The notes: generated from the sequence alone by a model not told the origin. A stretch of DNA of 64,000 nucleotides from Ginsengibacter sp963792025 (GCA_963792025.1 CAWBUS010000009.1:15591-79590); one strand, 5' to 3'. Shown: positions 16,473 through 26,226, counted from the first letter of the stretch. Numbers and translations: made by a program.

Positions 16473-17201
16473 TCACTCATACATCTTCTGCTTATGTTCC
16501 GAGTAAAATATTTTCCTTTTAGATTTAGGTAATATCTTCATAGTTATTTCACTTCCATCCGCTGCATATTCCTGCCGGTAAACTGCAAAGGTTGCCTTCT
16601 TGCCTTTTGTCTCCAGTGCATCATAAAATAAGCGGGAATAGTTTACCACTTCTTTTATAAGCTTTGTAATCTTTGCTGCCGGTATCTTTCCTGTAACACT
16701 CAGCGGATGTATACCTGCACGGTACAGCGCTTCATTCCTTATTATATTTCCCACGCCGGAAAATATTTGCTGGTTCATCAACACATCATCAATGGTTTTA
16801 TCCTTTTGTTTTTTTAATAAAGTTTTTACATACGCCGGGTCAAACTCTTTGCTTAATATATCAACCCGCCAGTCATAAATTTCGTTTAGTGGTGCCGTTA
16901 GTTTTGTCGCCTTAACGACATAGCCGTTTATTTCACCTTTGCTAAATTCAAGATAAAAAGAGCGGTTCACTTTTTTGCGCTCGTTTACCAGCACATCGCC
17001 AAACAAGCCGAGGTGCACTTTCACTGTGCCGTTTGCAAAAACAAACAATAAATGTTTTCCCCAGGTGCGTATGTCCAATAATTTTTTCCCGTTTATCCAA
17101 TTGGTATCCATGGGGCCATAACCACCGGCCTTTATAACCTTCCTTCCAATGAAAGATGTTAACTGGCTTTTTAAATGAAGAATAGAAGGACCCTCTGGCA
17201 T
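16473..17201 (-). CDS. Fpg/Nei-family DNA glycosylase lacking zinc-finger cysteines
   Basis: 242 residues from the ATG at 17201, chosen because MPEGPS places Pro2 and Glu3, the catalytic N-terminus of Fpg/Nei enzymes. An in-frame ATG at 17276 would bury Pro2 and destroy activity. GKHLLF carries the conserved Lys, and 'FSGVGNIIRNEALYRAGIHP' (residues 146-165) is the helix-two-turn-helix. It removes oxidised bases from DNA by beta/delta elimination. The C-terminal region (TFAVYRQEYAADGSEITMK...) occupies the place of the zinc finger but contains no cysteine, and I find none in the whole protein. The finger is therefore of the zincless type known from eukaryotic NEIL1. Product specificity is unresolved. 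Confidence 0.88.
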   Translation of the reverse strand: MPEGPSILHLKSQLTSFIGRKVIKAGGYGPMDTNWINGKKLLDIRTWGKHLLFVFANGTVKVHLGLFGDVLVNERKKVNRSFYLEFSKGEINGYVVKATKLTAPLNEIYDWRVDILSKEFDPAYVKTLLKKQKDKTIDDVLMNQQIFSGVGNIIRNEALYRAGIHPLSVTGKIPAAKITKLIKEVVNYSRLFYDALETKGKKATFAVYRQEYAADGSEITMKILPKSKRKIFYSEHKQKMYE

Positions 17202-17435
17202 GTAATAAAAATTGATAATTAAAAATAACCAATAATCGTTTGGGGGAAGATACAGGACCGCGTTTTTCTTCCGCAACTGTTGAAGGAAATATAAAAGTGT
17301 AACAAAAAGTCTATATTATTTTATTGATAAAAAGTGACGGTAAAAAATCCTGCCATTCAATCACCGGTATTTTATTATTAAAAAGTGAAACTTGCTTAAG
17401 GGGGCTAAACTTTAGAATCATTTCTTTTTAAATTG

Positions 17436-17443
17436 TATTTTTG
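17436..17443 (+). promoter_or_regulatory. Candidate -7 box (TATTTTTG) for hicBA
   Basis: TATTTTTG fits TAnnTTTG and ends 5 bases before the antitoxin ATG, which would give a nearly leaderless transcript. A TTTAG about 20 bases upstream is only a weak -33 candidate. Confidence 0.35.
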
Positions 17444-17448
17444 TAAGT

Positions 17449-17676
17449 ATGAAAACATATCATTTACCTGTTGTGGTAGAATTAGATGAAGACAATGTGT
17501 TCATTGTTTCCTGCCCCGCTTTTAAGGGTTGCCATACTTATGGAAAAACCATCGACGAGGCATTGGCCAATCTTAAAGAAGTTGTTGAAATGTGCATTGA
17601 AGAGCAACCTTCTGAATCCCCCAATAAGTTTGTTGGTGTAAGAGAAATGGAATTTCAAATACCTGCAATTGCATGA
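17449..17676 (+). CDS. HicB-like antitoxin
   Basis: 75 residues with the HicB partial RNase H-like fold: a first strand YHLPVVVELDEDNVFIVSCPAFKGCHTYG, followed by the signature helix TIDEALANLKEVVEMCIEE. It neutralises the downstream toxin by direct binding. Unlike longer HicB proteins it has no C-terminal helix-turn-helix or ribbon-helix-helix DNA-binding domain, so autoregulation must work differently or be absent. It overlaps the toxin start by 4 bases (ATGA), as in translationally coupled pairs. Antitoxin-first order is one of the two common layouts. Confidence 0.9.
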   Translation: MKTYHLPVVVELDEDNVFIVSCPAFKGCHTYGKTIDEALANLKEVVEMCIEEQPSESPNKFVGVREMEFQIPAIA

Positions 17677-17906
17677 GTGAGAAGTTACCCGTAATAACCG
17701 GGAAAGAATTTATTAAATTATTAGAAAGATTAGGATTTTCTGTCATTCGAATCAATGGTTCACATCACCGGATGAAGCACCCTGATGGTCGCATTACAAC
17801 GATACCTGTACATAAAAATGATCCAATTCCGAAAGGCTTACTCCGAAAGATCTTACGGGAAGATATTCAACTAACTATAGAAGAACTTAAAAAGTATTTG
17901 GATTAG
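17673..17906 (+). CDS. hicA: HicA-like mRNA interferase toxin
   Basis: 77 residues, full length for the YcfA/HicA family. The small double-stranded-RNA-binding-like fold reads 'ITGKEFIKLLERLGFSVIR', then GSHHRMKHPDGRITTIPVH with the catalytic His of the GSHH motif, then 'IPKGLLRKILREDIQLTIEEL'. It would cleave mRNA or tmRNA when freed from HicB. It overlaps the antitoxin stop by 4 bases and is followed by a strong terminator 50 bases downstream. The pair looks intact and could be functional. Confidence 0.93.
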   Translation: MSEKLPVITGKEFIKLLERLGFSVIRINGSHHRMKHPDGRITTIPVHKNDPIPKGLLRKILREDIQLTIEELKKYLD

Positions 17907-17956
17907 TTATTTCAGGTCCAAGTATATTAATCATAAAAGAAATAAATACTCAAAAA

Positions 17957-17986
17957 AAATCCCGCTACTCAACAAGCGGGATTTTC
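17957..17986. terminator. Bidirectional terminator between hicA and the T9SS gene
   Basis: AAAATCCCGCT (17957-17967) pairs perfectly with AGCGGGATTTT (17976-17986) around an 8-base loop. The flanking A and T runs make it work on both strands. It serves hicA on the plus strand and the gene ending at 18010 on the minus strand. Confidence 0.9.
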
Positions 17987-18009
17987 TAATATTAAAAAGG
18001 GCAGCTCTG

Positions 18010-20901
18010 TTATCTTCCAATAACAAGTCTGTTATTACTTATTACATGGCCATCCTGAACCAAAACCACCACATAATAACCAGAACTTAATCTATTGGTA
18101 ACATTGCTTAATAAATAATTATGCTGGCCTTCGCTTTGCAATCCTAAATCAACAGAATACAAAGACCTGCCTTCAAGGTCAACAACTTTCAACATGGTAT
18201 TTCCCGTTTTAGCAAGATTATAAACCGCTGTTGCATTTGCCTTGCCTGATAAAGGATTAGGAATAACCGATAATGTATTTGATATGATCTCATTCTGTAA
18301 TCCCCGCGTGTCGCCTGATACATATAACGGTGACGCACCACCGGAGATATTTACGGTATAATCTTCCACCTCACCGTAAGTTAACGTTGCACATGGATTG
18401 GTTGAATAACCTCCGTAATTCATTTGAATACGTAACCTTGTGGAACCATTCTTCGCCGTTGTTGGAACCTTAAATGATCCTGAAGCAGTTCCGGTTCTTG
18501 CGGACTTCACTTCAAGTACCGTTTCGCCCGTACCGTTCAGTGTTCCATCCTGGTTGTAATCTATATATACCGTCCAGCTTTCTGCATATTTTGTTCCGGT
18601 GAATCCTGGTGTCATAGTAATTGTATAGGTAGAGCCCGCAGTAAGGTTAGCACTTAATGCAGTATAGTCGCCGTAACCACCATTATTGCCACTGGTGTTA
18701 CTTATACTTCCCAACACAATCTTATTAATATACTCATAAGTTGTGGTTCCTTTAGACGCACAGTACGTAATTGTTCCGCTTGATGTAGCAAATGATGCGA
18801 GGCTGCTATAAGCGCTGTTTCCACCAGAACATACAGCTTGTACTTGGAACTGGTAGGTTGTTCCGGCAACGAGACCTGTTATATTATAAGAGGTACCAGT
18901 AATGTTACTAACGGTAGTAAATGTGCCCGTCGATCCCACTTCGTATTGCAGGTTATAAGCTGATGCGCCTGAAACTGCCGTCCAGCCTACAGTTGCGGAG
19001 GTCGTAGTTATTGCGGAAGAAGTTAACCCTCCCGGAATGGCGCAGCCACCCGTAGTTGTAAATGTTGCAGATGCTGTAAACTGCGACGTAGAGGTTGATG
19101 AACATACCGTTTGAACCTGCCACTCATAATTTGAACCAGCCGTAAGTCCGGTTGCATTATAAGTGTTGGAAGAAGCACTTGCAGTTGACCATGTTGATGT
19201 GCCAACAATTCTGTATTGAACATTATAACCTGTAGCTCCTGAAACAGCAGCCCAGCCAAATGTTGCGCTCGTGTTAGCTATATTGGTTGTTGTTAAACTA
19301 CCCGGAGCATTACAATTCGATGCAGCCGAAGCAGGGACGTGAGCGATTTGCGTTCCCCAGTTGCTACCCGTATTAGCCCATTCCTGGAAAGTCCAGAATG
19401 AACCATCAACAGGATCAAAAGCGGTTCCGGAAAAATCGCCCCAGCGGTTACGTCCGCCGCCATATGTTTTATAATATCCGGCTAAGCCATTTACATATTG
19501 AACAGGAGTTTCAACAGTACTCGCGGCGTCGGTTGAAAGGTGCAGCGCATATTGAGCGCCGGCAAATGTTGTTGAACTTGAAGATGAATAGCCCACAAGC
19601 ATATCGTTATTTGCATTTACGTCAAGACTTGGATAGTAATACCATATTTGAGAATTTGCGTCAGCAATGCGATTAAACTGAAGAACAGTTAATGAAGACG
19701 GGTTTACCTGCCACCAATCAACACCTGAATTTGTTGTTGTTCCTGTAGCCGGAAGAAAAATAGTATGAGTAAACCATAAACTCCCGTTTCTATAGATTAC
19801 ACTATGAATACGGGTATCGCCACACTCAATTCCATGAGAAGCAGATTCGCCGCTCTCTGGCGCCTTCAATAAGGTAGTAGGCTCTTTCCATGGTTGATTA
19901 ATACCTAATTGGCTTCCTGCACTATAAACCGGCGCTGAAGGAGTTCCTGTAATGGTAGCGATATTTACATAACCATTTCCTCCCGAGTTTCCATTTCTGT
20001 CAGAAACCAGGTACAAGGTGTTTTGCGAAGCATCATAAGTAGTGGCCGGCGATAATAGAAGATTGGTAAGATCCGTAAAAGTTGTAGCCGTACCTGAGCC
20101 ACCTGCATACAATGTGGCTCTTGGCCACACATAGATATAACTTTTATTGGCACCACTGGCCGGAAAATCATTTCCTGTCATAACGATCCAATTATTGTTA
20201 TAGCCCAACTGGTCATAATCCATAAAATCTGAAGGAGCGCTGGGAGTGCAAACTACTTTATATATGTACCAGCTTCCGGTAGGATCACCGGTTTGCGATA
20301 TGGCCACTGCGAATGCACTCGGCGAACTGCTTGAAGTTCCCGTTTGTGCATCTATGCCAATAATAAACCTGTCGTTATTGGGATCATAAGTTATATGGGG
20401 ATCATAAAAATTATATAAGCCACTTGCAGAAAAGAAAGATGTGATGGAAACGGTGTTGTGTAAACTGCCATTGGATTTGTTGTAAATATTAAATTGTTGA
20501 TTAGTTGTTTCTACAACGTAACTGGTACCAACTGCACCGTTTATGTCAGGCGGTATCAATGTTCCGTTATCAAGTATTCCCTGGAAATTCTGGCTGGCAA
20601 CCGGTGAATTTAATTCAACCTGGTTGGCAGCATTAGTTTGCACAACTTGTTGCACTTTGGCATTCTTATCAACAGGTCCGGGTTTTAAAATAAATTTATC
20701 CCGATCTTCGCCCTGTTCAATAAAACGGGGCGTTAGTGTTACGGGTTTATTCTTTTCAGACTCCGCAATTTTTTTAAAATTGACAATGTCGGGAGTTCCA
20801 AAATTAAAAGTCGATTTCGTAACCTGTGCATCGGAATTCCCAAAAAAGGCAAGGCTTAAAATGCATATTGCAATTAAGCGAAAGAGTAAAGTTTGCTTCA
20901 T
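18010..20901 (-). CDS. Large secreted T9SS protein with FnIII and GEVED domains
   Basis: 963 residues. A signal peptide (1-25) is followed by an N-terminal region (about 100-530) of propeller-like character ('PDINGAVGTSYVVETTNQQFNIYNK' at the start of it; 'DPHITYDPNNDRFIIGID'). Next come two fibronectin type III domains (about 535-620 and 623-705, each starting C.[AI]PG.LT), a GEVED domain (about 730-855, ending GEVEDYTVNI) and a T9SS type A sorting domain (about 885-963, LSVIPNPLSGKANATAVY). It should be exported through type IX secretion. The propeller part suggests a surface enzyme or binding protein, but I see no diagnostic catalytic residues. Transcribed alone, it shares a bidirectional terminator with hicA. 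Confidence 0.9.
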   Translation of the reverse strand: MKQTLLFRLIAICILSLAFFGNSDAQVTKSTFNFGTPDIVNFKKIAESEKNKPVTLTPRFIEQGEDRDKFILKPGPVDKNAKVQQVVQTNAANQVELNSPVASQNFQGILDNGTLIPPDINGAVGTSYVVETTNQQFNIYNKSNGSLHNTVSITSFFSASGLYNFYDPHITYDPNNDRFIIGIDAQTGTSSSSPSAFAVAISQTGDPTGSWYIYKVVCTPSAPSDFMDYDQLGYNNNWIVMTGNDFPASGANKSYIYVWPRATLYAGGSGTATTFTDLTNLLLSPATTYDASQNTLYLVSDRNGNSGGNGYVNIATITGTPSAPVYSAGSQLGINQPWKEPTTLLKAPESGESASHGIECGDTRIHSVIYRNGSLWFTHTIFLPATGTTTNSGVDWWQVNPSSLTVLQFNRIADANSQIWYYYPSLDVNANNDMLVGYSSSSSTTFAGAQYALHLSTDAASTVETPVQYVNGLAGYYKTYGGGRNRWGDFSGTAFDPVDGSFWTFQEWANTGSNWGTQIAHVPASAASNCNAPGSLTTTNIANTSATFGWAAVSGATGYNVQYRIVGTSTWSTASASSNTYNATGLTAGSNYEWQVQTVCSSTSTSQFTASATFTTTGGCAIPGGLTSSAITTTSATVGWTAVSGASAYNLQYEVGSTGTFTTVSNITGTSYNITGLVAGTTYQFQVQAVCSGGNSAYSSLASFATSSGTITYCASKGTTTYEYINKIVLGSISNTSGNNGGYGDYTALSANLTAGSTYTITMTPGFTGTKYAESWTVYIDYNQDGTLNGTGETVLEVKSARTGTASGSFKVPTTAKNGSTRLRIQMNYGGYSTNPCATLTYGEVEDYTVNISGGASPLYVSGDTRGLQNEIISNTLSVIPNPLSGKANATAVYNLAKTGNTMLKVVDLEGRSLYSVDLGLQSEGQHNYLLSNVTNRLSSGYYVVVLVQDGHVISNNRLVIGR

Positions 20902-21117
20902 GTAAATAGGTTTGTAAATGAATTTTGAAAAAGAACTTTTTTAAAAAATTTTTTCCGGTCAGGTGTACTATGGAGGAATGCGAAGGGACTTGAAATTTTC
21001 TCAATTTGTTGCTAAATATAAAAACAATTGAGATAATTTAATATAGTAAAGCTCCTAAAGTTTTAAACAATTGTAAATACAATTTATTTAAGCCGAAGAA
21101 TTATTCAATTCTCTTTT

Positions 21118-22647
21118 TTAGTTCTTCATTTCAATAAATATGAAGGCCATAAGTGCCGATAGCGCAGCGAGCGCTGCACATATTCGCATAACATCCACGT
21201 AAATGTTTATGAATCCATCTTTATAATCCCGTTCGATTTTAATTTTGCTTTCTTCATCTACAAAGGAAGGAACTTTTGCATCCCCAAGATTTACTGCCTG
21301 GGCGACAATCTCATTTTTTACTTCTTCTTTTAATGAAACGTTCTTCATCCTGCTATTCAAAAATCCCGTAAAAAATAAAATGGCCAACGCCCCGATAATG
21401 GCATTCGCAAACACATTCGAAATGCGGCTGACGGCGTTATTAATTCCCGAAGCCGTTCCCGAATAATGACTGGCAACAGCGCCCATAACGGTTGTTGTAA
21501 GAGGCGTTACAGTAAAGGACATGCCCAGGCCAAATAAGAATATTCCCGGTAAAAAAGTTGTCCAATACGACGATGGGCCATTTGTTTCCTTGACAAATGA
21601 TAGTAATAATAAACCAACCGCAACAACTGCCGGACCGAGAATAAGAAACCAACGAGGCCCGTATTTATCCACCAGTCCGCCAGACCATCTTGAAATAGTA
21701 ATCAACAAAATTGTAAAAGGAAGCAAAGTAAATCCCGCCTGCAACTGGCTGTAGCCTTGAGCTTGCACCATATTCAATGTAAGAAACAACATAGCGCATG
21801 TAAGAGCTGCATATAAAAAAAATGTAAGCAGGTTAGCGCCACTGAAAGTTCTATTATTAAACAATTCCAAAGGCATCATGGGATGTTTAGTTCTCTTCTC
21901 AATAATTATAAAAATTATTAAAGAAAGAAATCCGGCTGCGAGCGAAACATATACTTGCCAGTTATCAAATCCTGTTTGCGGAATTTTTAAGAATCCATAA
22001 GTTAATAAAGCAAGCCCCGCCACCACGGCAAAAGATCCTGCATAATCCAATGATTGCCCTGATGTTTCATCGCTGCTTTCTGGTACTTTACGCCAGAGAA
22101 TTATTAATGAAGAAATACCTATCGGCACATTTATAAAAAATATTACCCTCCATAATCCTGCATCGGCTAAGGCGCCACCAAGTATTGGCCCGCCAACGGT
22201 AACTATCGTTGTAATTGCTGACCACGTGCCTATTGCTTTTCCTCTTTCATTTTTACCAAAGGTTGCGTTAATAATTGAAAGACTTCCGGGAATCATTAAT
22301 GCGCCACCGATTCCCTGCAAGGTTCTGAATATAATAATGTAGTAAACAGAAGGAGCAAAACCACAGGCGGCTGATGCAAGCATAAAAACCGCTATGCCAA
22401 TCATGAAGATTTTTTTCCGCCCAAGTTTATCACCTAATGAACCGCCAGGCAAGATAAGTGCGGCGAGCATTAGTAAGTAAGAATTTAGCAACCAGAACAA
22501 ATCGGCTCCTGTAGCATTTAAATCCTTTTGAAGAGAAGGCAATACCACATTCAATGCGGTGCCATCAATAAAAGCCATAGCAGAAGCGAGAATAACAGAG
22601 GCCATGAGCCATTTCCCTTTTGTGCTGCCAAGTTTTATCGCTTCCAT
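21118..22647 (-). CDS. MFS drug exporter, DHA2 (14-helix, EmrB/QacA) family
   Basis: 509 residues with about 14 hydrophobic segments. The MFS motif A is visible after helix 2 (GSLGDKLGRKKIFMIG), and motif C-like sequence after helix 5 (GPILGGALADAGLWRVIFFINVPIG) marks drug:H+ antiporters. It begins MEAIKLGSTKGKWLMASVIL with no signal peptide. It would export lipophilic drugs or metabolites by proton antiport in the inner membrane. No EmrA-type membrane-fusion partner or TolC is adjacent, so it may work alone. The GNAT gene starts upstream on the same strand with a 78-base gap. Confidence 0.92.
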   Translation of the reverse strand: MEAIKLGSTKGKWLMASVILASAMAFIDGTALNVVLPSLQKDLNATGADLFWLLNSYLLMLAALILPGGSLGDKLGRKKIFMIGIAVFMLASAACGFAPSVYYIIIFRTLQGIGGALMIPGSLSIINATFGKNERGKAIGTWSAITTIVTVGGPILGGALADAGLWRVIFFINVPIGISSLIILWRKVPESSDETSGQSLDYAGSFAVVAGLALLTYGFLKIPQTGFDNWQVYVSLAAGFLSLIIFIIIEKRTKHPMMPLELFNNRTFSGANLLTFFLYAALTCAMLFLTLNMVQAQGYSQLQAGFTLLPFTILLITISRWSGGLVDKYGPRWFLILGPAVVAVGLLLLSFVKETNGPSSYWTTFLPGIFLFGLGMSFTVTPLTTTVMGAVASHYSGTASGINNAVSRISNVFANAIIGALAILFFTGFLNSRMKNVSLKEEVKNEIVAQAVNLGDAKVPSFVDEESKIKIERDYKDGFINIYVDVMRICAALAALSALMAFIFIEMKN

Positions 22648-22725
22648 TAGTAGAAAACATTTTATTAAAAAGCATTACAATTTACCTGGTATAGTTGCCA
22701 GATGTACAGCAACTATCTATAACGG

Positions 22726-23187
22726 TCATAGAGATTTTATATTCATTCGCATTTCAATCATGTGTTTTACAAAGCCCGTTTTTTCGTAGGCCCGTATCGC
22801 ATTATCATTATTGAAATACACGTCCAGCCTCATTTCGGTAACGTTTTGCGCAGCACTCCAGGTTTTTAATCCGTCAATAATTTTTTGATTTACTCCCCTT
22901 CCACGGTAATCGGGATCAACATACATAAATCCTAAATAAGAACGTTTTGGATGTTGCAAATAAGGTTTGGCTTCTTCCAGTCGTGCATATCCCGAACCAA
23001 TAATTTTGCCGTTCAATTCTGCCACTAACAATTCAATGTGCAATGCCTTGATCATTTCTTCAATGTCATAATAATGAATAAGGCCACGCTTTAAGGTCAC
23101 ATCAAATGGTCTTTCAGCTTTAATTACGCCCTGTTCAAAACGAAGCAGTGTTTCCAAATCATTAAAGGTTGCCTTTCTTATTAGCAT
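22726..23187 (-). CDS. GNAT family N-acetyltransferase
   Basis: 153 residues with the GNAT fold. It starts MLIRKATFNDLETLLRFEQ and has a motif A acetyl-CoA loop 'GFMYVDPDYRGRGVNQKIIDGL' (the RGRGV segment fits Q/R-x-x-G-x-G/A). The final part, 'MRLDVYFNNDNAIRAYEKTGF', is the typical motif B. It transfers an acetyl group from acetyl-CoA to an unknown amine or protein N-terminus in the cytosol. It lies upstream of the MFS exporter on the same strand, so the two may be co-transcribed, which would fit a resistance-type pair. That link is only positional. Confidence 0.9.
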   Translation of the reverse strand: MLIRKATFNDLETLLRFEQGVIKAERPFDVTLKRGLIHYYDIEEMIKALHIELLVAELNGKIIGSGYARLEEAKPYLQHPKRSYLGFMYVDPDYRGRGVNQKIIDGLKTWSAAQNVTEMRLDVYFNNDNAIRAYEKTGFVKHMIEMRMNIKSL

Positions 23188-23319
23188 AAATTCACTTTTA
23201 ATTATTATTGTATAACAAACTTTTTTAGCAAAATAATTACTATAAATTCAAATAAAAATGAAACATTTAAAATGTATAACTGTTTCGTTCGTCCATGGTA
23301 CTAACAGTTAAAAGAAATT

Positions 23320-24351
23320 ATGTCGTTAAAGATTACAGGTAAGAATCCATCAGGCAGGCTGCTGGAAAAAATAAAACAATCGCCCAATTATAAAAATGAG
23401 GCTTTTCAAAACTTATCAGAAACACCCATGATACTGCAGGATACATCGTATTATGAATTAATTAAAAAAACGATCAATAGAAATCCTGATGTAAAACCTC
23501 CCTCAAAATTGCCTTCAGTTAAAACTGATTTAAAAAATATTAATAGCAATCAACCTGTGATCGTATGGTTTGGACATTCTTCTTATTTCATAAGAATTGA
23601 TAATAAAAATATTTTAGTTGATCCTGTTTTCAGCGGTAACGCCTCGCCGGTTTCTTTTATGGTAAATGCTTTTGAAGGGAGTGATATTTATACCACCGAT
23701 GATTTTCCACAGATTAATTTTTTGATTCTTACTCATGATCATTATGATCATCTCGACTATAAAACGATCAAAAAATTAAAATCCAAAGTAGAAAGAATTT
23801 ACTGCTCGTTAGGTGTTTCATCTCACTTGATTTATTGGGGCTTCGATGAAAATTCAATTACTGAAATAGATTGGTGGCAAACTGATAATATGACTAACGG
23901 TATGACTTTAACCGCATCGCCAGCAAGACATTTTTCCGGTCGCGGATTAAAACGATTTAAAACTTTTTGGTCTTCGTTCATTTTAAAAACGGCATCACAT
24001 ACTTTATATCTTGGCGGCGACTCAGGCTATGATTTTCATTTCAAAAAGATTGGTGAAAAGTATGGGCCCTTCGATATTGCTATTCTTGAATGCGGGCAAT
24101 ATAATACAGCGTGGCCGCTGATTCACATGATGCCGGAACAAACATTTCAAGCGGCTCTCGACCTGAAAGCAAAAGTTTTATTGCCCGTCCACTGGGGTAA
24201 ATTCACGCTATCTATGCACCCTTGGAACGAACCGGTGCAAAGAGTTTTAAAGGCCGCTGCTTCACACAAGTTAAAAGTGACCACACCGCTGATTGGTGAA
24301 CCGGTTATTTTGAATGAAGCATATCCGGATAAACCCTGGTGGAATTTTTAG
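23320..24351 (+). CDS. MBL-fold metallo-hydrolase, UlaG/NAPE-PLD-like
   Basis: 343 residues. The beta-lactamase superfamily core carries the metal motif HDHYDHLD (LTHDHYDHLDY), preceded by VWFGHSSYFIRIDNKNILVDPV. Later ligands are in 'ASPARHFSGRGLKR', YLGGDSGYD and 'LPVHWGKF'. The 'GHSS.F..' opening and the ...ARH.SGR... block match the group that includes N-acyl-phosphatidylethanolamine phospholipase D and UlaG. It is likely a Zn-dependent phosphodiesterase or lactonase in the cytosol; the substrate is unknown. There is no signal peptide, and the gene is alone on the plus strand. Confidence 0.9.
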   Translation: MSLKITGKNPSGRLLEKIKQSPNYKNEAFQNLSETPMILQDTSYYELIKKTINRNPDVKPPSKLPSVKTDLKNINSNQPVIVWFGHSSYFIRIDNKNILVDPVFSGNASPVSFMVNAFEGSDIYTTDDFPQINFLILTHDHYDHLDYKTIKKLKSKVERIYCSLGVSSHLIYWGFDENSITEIDWWQTDNMTNGMTLTASPARHFSGRGLKRFKTFWSSFILKTASHTLYLGGDSGYDFHFKKIGEKYGPFDIAILECGQYNTAWPLIHMMPEQTFQAALDLKAKVLLPVHWGKFTLSMHPWNEPVQRVLKAAASHKLKVTTPLIGEPVILNEAYPDKPWWNF

Positions 24352-24396
24352 ACCTATCTGTATATCTAACTGTAAAGAATATACGTAAATAATTTT

Positions 24397-26226
24397 CTAC
24401 CTGTATCCTTGTGCCTGCAGGTGAAACAATTCAGCATACCTGCCTTCCTGTTGCAATAATTCCTCATGGCTCCCAAGTTGAATCATTTCTCCCTGGTCCA
24501 TTACCAGTATACGATCCGCCATGCGAACTGTAGAGAACCGGTGAGAGATAAGTACTGCAGTTTTTCCTTTCGTTAGTTCCGCGAAGCGCTGGAATACCTG
24601 GTACTCTGCACGGGCATCAAGAGCGCTCGTTGGCTCATCTAAAATGAGTAACTGTGCCTCTTTCATGTAGGCACGTGCCAAGGCAATCTTCTGCCATTCG
24701 CCGCCACTCAATTCTATGCCATTATTAAAACGGCGACCCAACGCCTGGTCATATTTTCCAGGCAGTCTTTCCGCAAGCAGGTTGGCTAAACTTTTTTCAG
24801 CAGATGTTTCAATTAAAGAACGGTTATCTTGTTCATCAATATTTCCTGCAGCAATATTTTGCGCAAAGCTCATTTGATAGCGAAGAAAATCCTGGAAAAT
24901 AATGCCGGTATTTTTTCGAAGATCCATGATATCGTATTCCCTCAAGTCTATTCCATCCAGCAATATCCGGCCTTCAGTAGGATCATATAAACGTGCAAGC
25001 AATTTTACCAAAGTAGTTTTGCCTGCACCATTTTCACCAACCAATGCAAGCTTTTCACCAACATTCAATGTAAAACTCAAATGACGGTTGGCCCATTTGT
25101 CACTATTGTGATACTTAAAGCCTACATCTTCAAATGTAAAGCCATGCTTAATAGGGTTTGGAAACAAAACTGGTTTTGGTGCAACGGTGATCTTTGGTTC
25201 TATTTCAAAAAAGTCAAAAAAGTCACGCAGGTAAATAGCACCTTGCGAAACACTGGTAAAGCGTGATAAAATATTTTCGAGTAAGCTTCTCAGTTGCCTG
25301 AACGAACCCGCAAGAAAAGTAAGGGTACCAATGGTAAGAACACCTTCAACTGTTTTTAAGATCATTACAACATACGCTGTATAATAACCGAGGCTTCCGA
25401 GGAGCGCAAACACAGTTCCCCACGAAGCACGCTTTATGGAAAGCTTTTTATTATCATCATAAAATTTATTACTCAGTGTTCTAAAGCGATCAATCAAAAA
25501 ACCCGACAAATTAAACAACTTCACTTCTTTAGCGGTTTCATCGCTGGCGCCGAGATAACGCATGTAATCCAGCTCTCTTCGTTCGGGCGTTTGACCACGA
25601 GTCAACGCATAACTGCGATCATTAAAATAAGACTCGCCCAGGAATGCGGGAACAATTGCTATCAGCAACAATAATATCAGCCAGGGGTTAAATGCCATTA
25701 AACCAACTGCAAGAAATGCCATTGTTATCAGGTCCTGCACCTGCGTAAGAATTTGTGACAGTAAAATAGTACGCCCGATGGTTTGTTGCCTTGCCCGTTC
25801 GAGTTTGTCGTAAAATTCTGAATCTTCAAACTGGTCTAAATCCAGGGTGGCAGCATGCTCCATAATTTTTACAGACGTATAATTAGAAAAGAGATCGCCG
25901 AGCAAACTATCAACCAACGCTGTCGCACGGGCCAGCGCATCCGATATTATTGCTAATGCAAATTCTGCAGCAACCAACTTCCACAAATAGGTATGATCTG
26001 TTGCGGTACCCCTGCTTAACAGTACAACTTCATCTATAATAAGTTTGCCAACATATAGTATACTTACGGGTATGGCTGAACGAAGTAGACGTAACACTCC
26101 ATTCAGTATCGTGTACCAATGATTGGTTTGCCATACCAGTTTAAAAAACCGTGGGAGATTACCAAACGCAACTAATTTTTCTTTAAGCGTAGGTTTGGGA
26201 ATTACATTTACAACAGGTCTGGCCAT
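24397..26226 (-). CDS. ABC exporter, fused membrane and ATPase domains
   Basis: 609 residues: six-helix membrane domain (about 30-340) followed by a nucleotide-binding domain with Walker A GENGAGKTT, Q-loop IIFQD, signature ELSGGEWQK, Walker B LLILDEPTSALD and H-loop LISHRFS. This is a half-exporter of the MsbA/lipid and drug type that should work as a homodimer in the inner membrane. It is the last gene of the alkylation-repair run, 37 bases after the AlkB-like gene on the same strand, so it may be co-transcribed. Why an exporter belongs there is unclear; removal of a toxic alkylating compound is one possibility. Confidence 0.93.
   Translation of the reverse strand: MARPVVNVIPKPTLKEKLVAFGNLPRFFKLVWQTNHWYTILNGVLRLLRSAIPVSILYVGKLIIDEVVLLSRGTATDHTYLWKLVAAEFALAIISDALARATALVDSLLGDLFSNYTSVKIMEHAATLDLDQFEDSEFYDKLERARQQTIGRTILLSQILTQVQDLITMAFLAVGLMAFNPWLILLLLIAIVPAFLGESYFNDRSYALTRGQTPERRELDYMRYLGASDETAKEVKLFNLSGFLIDRFRTLSNKFYDDNKKLSIKRASWGTVFALLGSLGYYTAYVVMILKTVEGVLTIGTLTFLAGSFRQLRSLLENILSRFTSVSQGAIYLRDFFDFFEIEPKITVAPKPVLFPNPIKHGFTFEDVGFKYHNSDKWANRHLSFTLNVGEKLALVGENGAGKTTLVKLLARLYDPTEGRILLDGIDLREYDIMDLRKNTGIIFQDFLRYQMSFAQNIAAGNIDEQDNRSLIETSAEKSLANLLAERLPGKYDQALGRRFNNGIELSGGEWQKIALARAYMKEAQLLILDEPTSALDARAEYQVFQRFAELTKGKTAVLISHRFSTVRMADRILVMDQGEMIQLGSHEELLQQEGRYAELFHLQAQGYR

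Noticed and set aside
16441..16475. Inverted repeat TGATAGTT/AACTATCA spanning two convergent stop codons as a terminator
   Set aside because: The stem is A/T-rich with a 19-base loop and no T-run; it may be incidental.
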